From the NCBI GenBank assembly GCA_000437235.1, contig FR897041.1, positions 1-20,593 of the forward strand: a stretch of DNA of 20,593 nt, given 5' to 3'. The notes under the pieces were generated by a model, which saw only the letters and a list, made by a program, of their open reading frames with translations, had not been told where the DNA came from and did no database searches. This DNA is from Coprobacillus sp. CAG:826. GTDB lineage: Bacteria > Bacillota_I > Bacilli_A > RFN20 > CAG-826. The translations under genes and the position numbers were made by a program. This document shows, in pieces, positions 1 through 7,871 of the stretch (the first letter of the stretch is position 1; each line of letters begins with the position of its first letter).

Positions 1-64
1 TTACTCCACCTTAGATTTTAAAGAGCCAAAAAAAGTCACTTTTTTTTCATTTTTTTCTTTCCTC

Positions 65-87
65 TTGAGGGGGAGTTATGCGATAAT
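65..87 (+). promoter_or_regulatory. Probable promoter of the jetABC operon
   Basis: An extended -10 element, TG-C-GATAAT, occupies 79-87. No good -35 box lies at the usual distance; TTGAGG at 65-70 is too close to pair with it. The extended -10 would carry recognition, with transcription starting near 94. The first 60 bases hold no supportable gene, only an A-tract/T-tract palindrome around 28-46. Seen by eye only; start site not proven. Confidence 0.45.
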
Positions 88-100
88 AATAAAAGAGAAA

Positions 101-119
101 CTCTATCCATAGGATAGAG
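101..119 (+). promoter_or_regulatory. 5'-leader hairpin just before the jetA ribosome site
   Basis: CTCTATCC (101-108) and GGATAGAG (112-119) form a perfect 8-bp stem with an ATA loop. It would begin about 6 nt from the predicted mRNA 5' end and stops right before the Shine-Dalgarno GGAGG at 126-130. There is no T-tract after it, so it is not a terminator. It could stabilise the 5' end, tune translation, or act as a DNA operator. The tex leader at 20099-20119 has the same layout. Confidence 0.6.
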
Positions 120-138
120 ATTAAAGGAGGAATGAACG

Positions 139-1557
139 TTGAAATTATTTGACATGATCCCGGATAATTTCTTTTCCGTCCTTTCGAGCAAAAACAAGGA
201 TATTTATGCGATGGCGTTACTTGCGCTTTATCGTTCTTTACAGAATAATGAGCTTTCGATTAAAAAAGATGACTTTATTCGTACTTTGAAAGATACCGCT
301 AGTGACTTAGTCATGAACTTTGATTTTTCTGATGAAGAAGAAAACGATATTGGCGCAGACAGTACTTTACCAACAAGAGCCGCTTTTATCGTTCGTCGTT
401 TAGAAGAAACAGGTTGGATTGAAGTACAAATGGATACCGAAACTTTTGATGAGTATATCGCTCTTCCTGAGTATTCGATTACCATGTTAACTTCTTTAAA
501 TAGCATTGTGTCGGATGCTGAAGTAGCGTATAACTCTTTAGTTCACTCTACGTATAGCGAATTAAAACTCGAAGATGAAGAGCAAGACGAGTATATGTAT
601 GCCACTTTAGTAAGAGTGTTTGAGAATACCAAACGTTTACAAACGGAATTAGTTACTTTAGGACACTCCATTCGCATTTTCCAAAATCGATTAGGACAAT
701 TATTTACCACGAATGAAGTTTTACATGCCCACTTTGATGATTACAAAGTTCATGTAAGTGATAAATACTATCACCCTTTAAAAACATTCGATTCAATTAC
801 CAAATTTAAACGTCCGATTTTAGCGATTTTACAAAAATGGCTAAAAGATGAAGACATTCGTCATAAACTCACCATGCAAGCCATGATGTGGGGAAAGGCC
901 AAAGATATTAAACTTTCTGAAGAAGAAATTATTTCTAAAATTACGTATGTTCAAGATACTTATGAAAAGATGATGCTTACCATCAGTGAAATTGATGAAA
1001 GCCATGCGGAATATACCAAATCTTCGGCCACTAAGATTATTTATTTAAATAACTCTGATAAGACCATGAAAGGTCATTTGGAAACGATATTTAAGGCCTA
1101 TGCGAAAGCCAATGTGGAAGGCGTAGGATTACGCGGTATTCTTTCTAGAATGCAAGATTCCATTTCTTTATATGAACAAGGTTATATTAACCCAGATTCC
1201 ATTACGCTTCCTATCGTGAGAAAATATCGTGAAGAAGGAGAACCTCTTCCTATCATTTCTAATAGTGAAGAAGCGGGCGATTATACCATGCAAGAATTCC
1301 TCGATCAAACGAGAAACTCCTTCACGGATGAAAGAATTTATGCCTTTATGGAAACCGCCTTCCAAGGTCAAGATGAAATCTTTATTGGCGATATCGCTTT
1401 ACCTGACTTTGATGCATTTGTGCTTCTAATTTTAGCGTCATTAAAGAAAAATGATGATGCGTGTTTCTATATTGTTGAACAAGATGAAGGCCGTGTTTAT
1501 TCACAAGGCTATGTCTTACCGAATTTTACATTTAAGCGAAAGGAGTCCACTAAATAA
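139..1557 (+). CDS. jetA: Wadjet/MksF-type kleisin subunit JetA (DUF5716 family)
   Basis: 472-residue protein resembling the JetA family, the kleisin-like subunit that bridges the heads of the JetC SMC dimer in Wadjet complexes, which act on plasmid or chromosomal DNA in the cytoplasm. The first ~110 residues (starting KLFDMIPDNFFSVL) look like an N-terminal winged-helix region. A long helical middle follows (about 130-340), then a C-terminal winged-helix-like part (about 375-465) ending in YVLPNFTFKRK. The start is TTG at 139, 8 nt after GGAGG; the nearby ATG at 132 is out of frame and stops after six codons. The stop overlaps the jetB start by one base (TAATG), so the two are probably translationally coupled. 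Family assignment rests on recalled sequence character plus the JetB and JetC neighbours. The Wadjet subtype is not assigned. Confidence 0.82.
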   Translation: MKLFDMIPDNFFSVLSSKNKDIYAMALLALYRSLQNNELSIKKDDFIRTLKDTASDLVMNFDFSDEEENDIGADSTLPTRAAFIVRRLEETGWIEVQMDTETFDEYIALPEYSITMLTSLNSIVSDAEVAYNSLVHSTYSELKLEDEEQDEYMYATLVRVFENTKRLQTELVTLGHSIRIFQNRLGQLFTTNEVLHAHFDDYKVHVSDKYYHPLKTFDSITKFKRPILAILQKWLKDEDIRHKLTMQAMMWGKAKDIKLSEEEIISKITYVQDTYEKMMLTISEIDESHAEYTKSSATKIIYLNNSDKTMKGHLETIFKAYAKANVEGVGLRGILSRMQDSISLYEQGYINPDSITLPIVRKYREEGEPLPIISNSEEAGDYTMQEFLDQTRNSFTDERIYAFMETAFQGQDEIFIGDIALPDFDAFVLLILASLKKNDDACFYIVEQDEGRVYSQGYVLPNFTFKRKESTK

Positions 1558-2177
1558 TGTTTGAAGAAGAATTTGTGAAACTTTCTAGTCAAGATCAAAA
1601 TGAGTTTGCTAGAATTGTCAATGCTTTAATGTTAAAGTCATTTGTGGTTCGTGAATCTTTTGACTCACGGGAAAAAATGATGAAAATTAATCCGGAATAT
1701 CGTTTTATTGAACGTTATTACGAGATTTTTGAAGAATATTTAAAATATTCAGGTTGGCATTTAGAAAAAGATGTCACGAATGGTGTCATTGCTATTTATA
1801 ATGAATATGAACAAAACCGCTTAAGAATTGATCGAGAAACCTCATTGATTCTCTTTACGCTTCGTTTGATTTATGAAACCAAAAAAGCGGAATCCAATGC
1901 TCCTGGTGAAAGTTTATATATGACGACCCCTGAATTATTAAAAACGATGATTGAATATGGTATTACCATGCAAGGGAAACGTTTAACGGGTCGTTTATTA
2001 GGTCGTTCTTTACGTTTTATGGCCGCTCATAACATTATCTGCAAAGTGAGTGGCTCCTATGATGAAGGTAACGTGACTTTCTATATTTTACCTTCCATTA
2101 CCTTTGCGGTAGATAGTCAAAAAATTGCCGCTATGTCCGATGCCTTAGAGCGCTTGAAGGAGGGCGAAACCTTATGA
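1557..2177 (+). CDS. jetB: Wadjet/MksE-type KITE subunit JetB (DUF4194 family)
   Basis: 206-residue protein in the position and size range of JetB/MksE, the KITE (tandem winged-helix) subunit that binds the kleisin JetA in SMC complexes. It begins FEEEFVKLSSQDQNEFARIVNALMLKSFVV, typical of the DUF4194 start, where a short helical region precedes a segment with repeated R-x-E-Y features (residues about 40-75). The C-terminal half (about 120-190) reads as a second winged helix. AAGGAG near 1539-1544 lies inside the jetA end and drives translation. The end overlaps jetC by 4 nt (ATGA), so the three genes form one tightly coupled operon. No catalytic motifs are expected or seen. Confidence 0.8.
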   Translation: MFEEEFVKLSSQDQNEFARIVNALMLKSFVVRESFDSREKMMKINPEYRFIERYYEIFEEYLKYSGWHLEKDVTNGVIAIYNEYEQNRLRIDRETSLILFTLRLIYETKKAESNAPGESLYMTTPELLKTMIEYGITMQGKRLTGRLLGRSLRFMAAHNIICKVSGSYDEGNVTFYILPSITFAVDSQKIAAMSDALERLKEGETL

Positions 2178-5100
2178 AATCCCTCAAAAAAATAAAAATT
2201 ATTAACTGGCACTACTTCTGGAATGAAACGATTTGTATTGAACCTATCGTTTTCTTAACCGGTTTAAATGCTTCCGGTAAATCGACGTTAATCGATGCCA
2301 TGCAAGTCTTACTTTTAGGCGATACCAGTGGCCGATTCTTTAATAAAGCCGCCACGGAAAAGTCTTCAAGAACTTTAAAAGGCTATTTACGCGGTGAATT
2401 AGGCGATGCCGAAGAAGGCGGTTTCCGTTATTTAAGAAACGGAAGATTTACTTCTTATATCGCTATGGAATTCTATGATGATTTACATGAATCCTCCTTT
2501 ACTTTTGGTATTGTTTTTGATTCCTTTAATGATGGTAGTGAAGAACATCGCTTCTTCTTATTAGAAGATAAAATTCCGGAAAATGAATTCGTTATGAATA
2601 ATATTCCAATGGAATATAAAGCTTTAAATGAATATTTTAGCAAAAATTATCCAGGAAAATTCAAATTCTTTGATTCGAACCGCCACTACCAAGATAACTT
2701 AAAACGTAAATTTGGTGGCTTAAAAGATAAGTACTTCTCCTTATTTAAAAAGGCGGTTTCTTTCTCCCCAATTACCGATATTGAAACCTTTATTACCGAA
2801 TATGTTTGCGATGCCCAAACCAATATTAATATTGATTCCATGCAAGCGAACATTCTTCAATATAAAAAGCTTCAAACCGAAGCTATGGTGATGGCGGGAA
2901 GAATTGAAAGATTAACCGAAATTGAAAAAGCGTATAAAGCCTATGTAGAACAAAAAGATTCTTTAACTTTATATAGTTACATCATCGAAAGAGCGGAATA
3001 TCAAAACGATTTAAACCGTTTAGCTTCTTATCATGAACAAGGTGAAAAAGCCCAAAAACGTCTTTTAGAAATCGATGATGAAATTCATGATATTGAAGAA
3101 GAAATTCAAAATTTCCAACGTAAAAAAGAAAAATTAACTTCCGATAAATTAACTTCCGATACTTATCGTATGACCGATGAACTTCGTGAAGAAAAAAGAA
3201 AGACCGAAGAACGTTTGGCTGCTTTACAAAGAGAAACCAAAGAAGTGGAAACTAACTTACTTCGTTATGCGGAATCCTTTATTAAAAAAGCCAATGATTT
3301 AGTGGAAACTTTACACGCTTTTGATCTTTCTTTATTAGATGAAGATAAGAAAACCGATTTAGAAGACTTAGAAAATAATGCTTTAGATGTCATTCGTTTA
3401 TCTTCGCAAATGAAAGATGAACATTTAGCGCATATTGAAACCTTAACCGTTTCCACTTTAAATGAATGGCGTGACGCTCTAAACGCTTTTAAAAATCAAG
3501 TTAGCGCTTTAAACGTTACTTTAGGTAAAACCATTCATACTTTGGATCAAAAAGTTGCATTACTCCGTCAACAAGAAGTCGATATGATGAACGGTGGTAA
3601 GTCTTATGAAAGAGGACTTAGCTATCTTCGTCAAGAATTAGCAGCGGAATTACGCCGCCGCCATTCTCGCGATATTGAAGTCGCTATTTTTGCAGACTTA
3701 ATTGATATTAAAACCCCACTATGGACGAACGCTATTGAAGGCTTCTTATCTAGCCAAAAATTCAACTTATTTGTGGAACCCCAATATTATTTAGAAGCCC
3801 ATGAAATTCTTCGTGAACTTTCCAAAAAAGTCGGTTTCTATGGTACGAATTTAGTAGACCAAGCCAAGATTATTGAACGCCATTTCACCTGTGAAAAAGG
3901 CGCTTTAGCAGAAGAAATTATTACCGACCATGAAGGAGCAAGAGGCTATACCAACTTCTTAATTGGTCGTTTAAAGAAATGTAAAACTGTGCAAGAAGCT
4001 AGAGAAAGCGGAAATGGTATTACCGCTCAATGCGATTTATACCGTAACTTTGCTTTATCTTCTTTAAACCCACGCTCTTATACCCCAAGTTATATTGGTC
4101 GTAAAGTTGGCGCGGAACAAATTGAACAAAAACATAAAGAAGTTGCTAAATATCGTGAACTCGTAGAACTTTATCGTAATTTATATCGTATCGTCGGTGA
4201 AGCGAATTCATTAGAAATGATTAACGCCTATGAAATTCAAGCTTCCTTATCCTTAATTGATAAGACTGGCGATATTGAAGGTTTAAAAGAAAACTTAGAT
4301 TACATTGAAAAAGAATTAGAAAAACATGACTTATCACAAATTAAGACGATTGATCAACGCATTAAAGATATTGAAGAAGATATTCGCGGTTTAGAAAGAG
4401 ATCGTTCGAGCTTATTTGAAGAAAAAGGTACTTTACAAGCGCAAATTCGCTCTTTAAATGAAGAAAAAATTCCAGAAGAGATGAAAAAAGCCGAAGAACG
4501 TAAAGCCCGCTTAGATGAAAACTATGATGGATTCTTCGTTGATGAAACCGCTCAACCTGCTTTTGAGCAACTCTTAAATGAAAAGATGTCCACCATTGAA
4601 ATTGTTTCTACTTATAAAGTGAAACTCACCAAGGCGCAATACTTACAACAAAACTTCTTCTCCGAACTTGTTAAGTTACGGAAAGATTATATCCGCGATT
4701 ATCGTTTAAGCTATGACGCTGAAACCAAAGATAACACGGTCTATGATCAAGAATTAACCGATATGCGCGATGTCAAATTACCACAATATCAAGTGGCAAT
4801 TACCGATGCTTATGAAAAAGCAACCAAACAATTTAAAGATGATTTCATTAGTAAATTAAAGACCGCTATTGAAACAGTGGAAGCACAAATTGAAGACTTA
4901 AATGCTGCTTTAAGTGCTTCGACCTTTGGTAATGACTCTTATCGATTCGTCGTCCGTCCATCTCAAGAATATCGTCGTTATTACGACATGATTAAAGATG
5001 AACTTCTTTTAGAAGTGGGCGAAGATGATTCCGCTTTCGTCACCAAATATCAAGATGTCATGAATGATTTATTTAGACAAATCGTCGATGTCGGTGAAAA

Positions 5101-5557
5101 AGGCGACCGTCAAAGTGCCGTTTTAGCCAACGTCGAAAAATTTACCGATTATCGTTCTTACTTAGAGTTTGACTTAATCGTTCGTAACCGTGATGGCGTC
5201 GAACAAAGATTATCTAAAACCCTTCGTAAGAAATCCGGTGGTGAAACACAAACACCATTCTATATTGCCGTTCTTGCCTCTTTTGCCCAACTTTATCGTG
5301 TGAACGAAAAGGGTGAATTAGGTAATTCCTTCCGCCTTATTATCTTTGATGAAGCTTTCTCAAAGATGGACCGCGGACGTATTAAAGAATCCATTCGTTT
5401 ATTACGTAAATTTGGCTTACAAGCCATTCTCTCCGCACCTTCTGATAAAGTATCAGATATTAGTGAACTCGTTGATGAAACGCTTGTCGTCTTACATGAC
5501 AAGAATACTTCTCGTGTTCGTTTATATGCGGAAGAAGATAAAATCACGAGCAAATAA
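2174..5557 (+). CDS. jetC: Wadjet/MksB-type SMC ATPase JetC
   Basis: 1127-residue SMC-like ATPase, the motor of the JetABC complex, expected to load on and extrude DNA loops. Walker A is GLNASGKST at residues 30-38 (Lys36). The ABC signature region LRKKSGGE ends at residue 1024, and Walker B is LIIFDE at 1055-1060 (Asp1059, catalytic Glu1060), followed by the D-loop SKMD at 1063-1066. All head motifs are intact. Two long charged coiled-coil arms (about 230-480 and 650-900) flank a hinge-like region (about 485-645, with RRRHSRDIEVAIFADL). An exact 15-bp tandem duplication adds KLTSD inside the first arm (residues 320-329). The ribosome site GAAGGAGGG lies just upstream in jetB. A terminator follows 5 nt after the stop, so jetD is not in this transcript downstream. 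MukB-like relatives are the alternative name; function without JetD is open. Confidence 0.88.
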   Translation: MKSLKKIKIINWHYFWNETICIEPIVFLTGLNASGKSTLIDAMQVLLLGDTSGRFFNKAATEKSSRTLKGYLRGELGDAEEGGFRYLRNGRFTSYIAMEFYDDLHESSFTFGIVFDSFNDGSEEHRFFLLEDKIPENEFVMNNIPMEYKALNEYFSKNYPGKFKFFDSNRHYQDNLKRKFGGLKDKYFSLFKKAVSFSPITDIETFITEYVCDAQTNINIDSMQANILQYKKLQTEAMVMAGRIERLTEIEKAYKAYVEQKDSLTLYSYIIERAEYQNDLNRLASYHEQGEKAQKRLLEIDDEIHDIEEEIQNFQRKKEKLTSDKLTSDTYRMTDELREEKRKTEERLAALQRETKEVETNLLRYAESFIKKANDLVETLHAFDLSLLDEDKKTDLEDLENNALDVIRLSSQMKDEHLAHIETLTVSTLNEWRDALNAFKNQVSALNVTLGKTIHTLDQKVALLRQQEVDMMNGGKSYERGLSYLRQELAAELRRRHSRDIEVAIFADLIDIKTPLWTNAIEGFLSSQKFNLFVEPQYYLEAHEILRELSKKVGFYGTNLVDQAKIIERHFTCEKGALAEEIITDHEGARGYTNFLIGRLKKCKTVQEARESGNGITAQCDLYRNFALSSLNPRSYTPSYIGRKVGAEQIEQKHKEVAKYRELVELYRNLYRIVGEANSLEMINAYEIQASLSLIDKTGDIEGLKENLDYIEKELEKHDLSQIKTIDQRIKDIEEDIRGLERDRSSLFEEKGTLQAQIRSLNEEKIPEEMKKAEERKARLDENYDGFFVDETAQPAFEQLLNEKMSTIEIVSTYKVKLTKAQYLQQNFFSELVKLRKDYIRDYRLSYDAETKDNTVYDQELTDMRDVKLPQYQVAITDAYEKATKQFKDDFISKLKTAIETVEAQIEDLNAALSASTFGNDSYRFVVRPSQEYRRYYDMIKDELLLEVGEDDSAFVTKYQDVMNDLFRQIVDVGEKGDRQSAVLANVEKFTDYRSYLEFDLIVRNRDGVEQRLSKTLRKKSGGETQTPFYIAVLASFAQLYRVNEKGELGNSFRLIIFDEAFSKMDRGRIKESIRLLRKFGLQAILSAPSDKVSDISELVDETLVVLHDKNTSRVRLYAEEDKITSK
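3131..3160 (+). repeat. Exact 15-bp tandem duplication inside jetC
   Basis: The unit AAATTAACTTCCGAT occurs twice in a row. It stays in frame and repeats Lys-Leu-Thr-Ser-Asp at residues 320-329 of JetC, in the N-terminal coiled-coil arm. Because the copies are identical at DNA level the duplication is either recent or prone to slippage. Confidence 0.9.
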
Positions 5558-5562
5558 AAATT

Positions 5563-5594
5563 ATACGCCGTCTATTGAGTTAGATGGCGTTTTA
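5563..5594 (+). terminator. Rho-independent terminator of jetABC
   Basis: ACGCCGTCTA (5565-5574) pairs with TAGATGGCGT (5581-5590), with one G-T pair and a 6-nt loop, then a T run. It lies directly after the jetC stop and separates jetABC from the glycogen operon. The A-rich left flank would allow weak action on the other strand too. Confidence 0.8.
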
Positions 5595-5598
5595 TGGT

Positions 5599-5607
5599 TG
5601 ATATAAT
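5599..5607 (+). promoter_or_regulatory. Extended -10 promoter of glgCDA
   Basis: TG-A-TATAAT is a perfect -10 with the TG extension, 22 nt before the glgC start. The -35 region overlaps the jetC terminator and is poor (TTAGAT-like near 5580). The start of transcription would be near 5614, leaving a leader of about 16 nt that holds the GGAAAGGGG ribosome site. Confidence 0.7.
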
Positions 5608-5629
5608 GAATTTGGAAAGGGGATAAACC

Positions 5630-6748
5630 ATGAAAAAAGAAATGGTCGCGATGTTACTTGCGGGTGGTAAAGGAACCCGACTCGAAGCTTTAACAAGAAA
5701 GGTAGCTAAACCAGCAGTCAGTTATGGAGCTAAATATCGAATTATCGATTTTCCATTATCCAACTGTGTGAACTCCAATATTGATACCATTGGCGTTTTA
5801 ACCCAATATGAATCCGTTGTGTTAAACAATTACTTAGGTGATGGTAAAAAATGGGGTTTAGATGGCATTCATTCTTTGATTGCCTTACTTCCAGCACGTC
5901 AAACGGAAGAAGGAGCCAATTGGTATAAAGGTACCGCAGACGCTATTTACCAAAATATTGATTTCTTAGATGAAATGAACCCGGAATACGTGTTAATTCT
6001 TTCAGGGGATCACATCTATAAAATGAATTATCAAAAAATGCTTGATTTCCATAAGAAAATGGGTGCGGACGCTACCGTAAGTGTCATTAATGTTAGCTTA
6101 GAAGAAGCAAGTCGTTTTGGTATTATGAATACTGATAGTGAAGGAAGAATTACCGAATTTGAAGAAAAACCCAAGAAACCTAAGTCCACTTTAGCGTCTA
6201 TGGGTATTTATATTTTCACTTATAAAGTATTGCGCGAAGTTTTGATTAGAGATGCCAAAAAAGAAACATCTTCTCACGACTTTGGAAAAGATATTATTCC
6301 TTATTTAATTTCTAAAAAGAAAGTTCTTTGCGCCTATCGCTTTGAAGGCTACTGGCGCGATGTGGGTACCATTGAATCTTTATGGAAAGCGAATATGGAT
6401 TTATTAGATAATGAAGATGATGTCGATTTATATGGAATTTCAGATGATTTAAAGATTTTCTCCGAAGATACCCGTAGTGTGCCGCAATACGTTGGAAAAA
6501 ACGCTTCTGTCTCTTCCAGTATTGTGAACCAAGGTGCGATTATTTTAGGTAAAGTCCATCATTCCATTATTTCAAATGAAACGCTAATTGAAGATGGTGC
6601 GGAAGTTATTGATTCCGTCGTTATGCCAGGCGCGATTATTCATAAAGATGCGCGTATCTATAAAGCGATTGTTGCGCCATATGTTGAAGTTGAAGAAGGC
6701 CGCGTCCAAAATGAAGACGGCGCGAAACCGATTTTAATTTCTAAATAG
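5630..6748 (+). CDS. glgC: Glucose-1-phosphate adenylyltransferase, catalytic subunit GlgC
   Basis: Makes ADP-glucose from ATP and glucose-1-phosphate, the committed step of bacterial glycogen synthesis in the cytosol. The 372 residues are normal length for Bacillota GlgC. The nucleotidyltransferase domain opens with LLAGGKGTRL (residues 9-18), the pyrophosphorylase nucleotide loop, followed by GTADAIYQN, SGDHIYKMNY (125-134, with metal-binding Asp127), EFEEKP and GYWRDVGT, all intact. The last ~95 residues are a left-handed beta-helix domain with hexapeptide-like repeats. The start is ATG after GGAAAGGGG. It is first of three genes; glgD begins 13 nt after its stop. In Bacillota GlgC usually forms a mixed tetramer with GlgD, which raises its activity. 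Confidence 0.95.
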   Translation: MKKEMVAMLLAGGKGTRLEALTRKVAKPAVSYGAKYRIIDFPLSNCVNSNIDTIGVLTQYESVVLNNYLGDGKKWGLDGIHSLIALLPARQTEEGANWYKGTADAIYQNIDFLDEMNPEYVLILSGDHIYKMNYQKMLDFHKKMGADATVSVINVSLEEASRFGIMNTDSEGRITEFEEKPKKPKSTLASMGIYIFTYKVLREVLIRDAKKETSSHDFGKDIIPYLISKKKVLCAYRFEGYWRDVGTIESLWKANMDLLDNEDDVDLYGISDDLKIFSEDTRSVPQYVGKNASVSSSIVNQGAIILGKVHHSIISNETLIEDGAEVIDSVVMPGAIIHKDARIYKAIVAPYVEVEEGRVQNEDGAKPILISK

Positions 6749-6761
6749 GAGGAAAGAAAAT

Positions 6762-7871
6762 ATGCGAAAAGTCATTGGTTTTGTTAATTTACATCATTCT
6801 CCTTCTTTAGGAGAATTAACTTCTTCTCGTCCTTTAGCGTCCACTTCCTTTTTAGGAAGATACGCTTTTATCGATTTTGTTTTATCGAACTTCGCAAATT
6901 CAGGAGTTAATGAAATCGGCGTTTTAGTGCAAGATCATGCCCGTTCTTTACATAAACATTTAGGTTTTGCTACCTCTTGGAGTATCAATACAAAAATTGG
7001 CTCTCGTGTTATGATGCAAAACGAACAATATTATAATAACCCTCGTTATAATCACGATTTAAATAATATTCGTAATAACGATTGGTTCTTATATCAATCA
7101 AAAGCCGACTACGTTGTTATTGCTCCTGCTCACTTTGTTTTATCCATTGACTACCGTAAAGTCATCGATGAACATGAAGCTTCAGGTGCTGATATTACCA
7201 TGGTTTATACGCATACCGATTGCGCTAAAGAACACTTTATTAACCGCGACCGTGTTACGGTATGTAAAGGGAATATTACCCATATGAGTAAAAACAAAGG
7301 GGAAGAGGATAACTGCGATATTTCTTTAGAAACCTATGTCATGAAAAAAGAGATGCTCAACCAAATCTTAGATGAAGCACCTCGTATTTCAAGTATCTTC
7401 TCCTTAAATGACTATATTATGTATAAATTAAAGACGTTAACGATTCATGGTTACCAATTTAAAGGCTATGTGCGTTGCTTTGATAGTTTAGCGCACTACT
7501 TAGAGTATTCATTAGAACTTTTAAGTTATTCTCATCGTTCCCAACTCTTCTTAGATAACTGGCCAATTTATACCGTCACCCATGATACCCCACCAAGCAA
7601 ATATGGTGAAAATGCTGAAGTGAGCAATTCCTTTATCGCCAATGGTGCTATTATTGATGGTTCCGTGACTTCTTCTATTATCTCTCGTTCAGTAGTGGTA
7701 AGAGAAGGTGCCCATATTAAAAATTCTATTCTTTTAACGGAAACGATTGTAACTAGCGATATCGACTTAGAATATTGTATTGTCGATAAATATGCGAAGA
7801 TTATTCACGTGAAAGAATTAAAAGGTGAAAAAGATGCACCTTTATATATTAACCAAGGAGATGTGATTTAA
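6762..7871 (+). CDS. glgD: GlgD, regulatory subunit of ADP-glucose pyrophosphorylase
   Basis: 369-residue paralogue of GlgC. The fold markers are kept (GRYAFIDFVLSNFANSGVNEI, residues about 31-51, and C-terminal hexapeptide repeats such as AIIDGSVTSSIISRSVVVREG). The catalytic loop GGKGTRL is replaced by VNLHHSPSLGELTSSRPLA, and the SGDH motif reads APAHF. This is the normal condition of GlgD, which is not itself expected to be catalytic but activates GlgC in the heterotetramer. AGGAGG sits 8-9 nt before the ATG. The next gene, glgA, starts on the base after this stop codon. The gene order glgC-glgD-glgA supports the call. Confidence 0.92.
   Translation: MRKVIGFVNLHHSPSLGELTSSRPLASTSFLGRYAFIDFVLSNFANSGVNEIGVLVQDHARSLHKHLGFATSWSINTKIGSRVMMQNEQYYNNPRYNHDLNNIRNNDWFLYQSKADYVVIAPAHFVLSIDYRKVIDEHEASGADITMVYTHTDCAKEHFINRDRVTVCKGNITHMSKNKGEEDNCDISLETYVMKKEMLNQILDEAPRISSIFSLNDYIMYKLKTLTIHGYQFKGYVRCFDSLAHYLEYSLELLSYSHRSQLFLDNWPIYTVTHDTPPSKYGENAEVSNSFIANGAIIDGSVTSSIISRSVVVREGAHIKNSILLTETIVTSDIDLEYCIVDKYAKIIHVKELKGEKDAPLYINQGDVI

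Noticed and set aside
1..60. A-tract/T-tract palindrome (AAAAAAAGT / ACTTTTTTT, 28-46) as a terminator of an upstream gene
   Set aside because: Almost no G-C pairs and only one base between the arms; no upstream gene is visible to support it.
132..152. ATG at 132 as the jetA start
   Set aside because: It is out of frame with JetA, stops after six codons, and lies only 1 nt after the GGAGG, too close for initiation.
5346..5606. 86-codon open frame across the jetC end
   Set aside because: It lies in another frame of the conserved ATPase motifs and terminator; a shadow of jetC.
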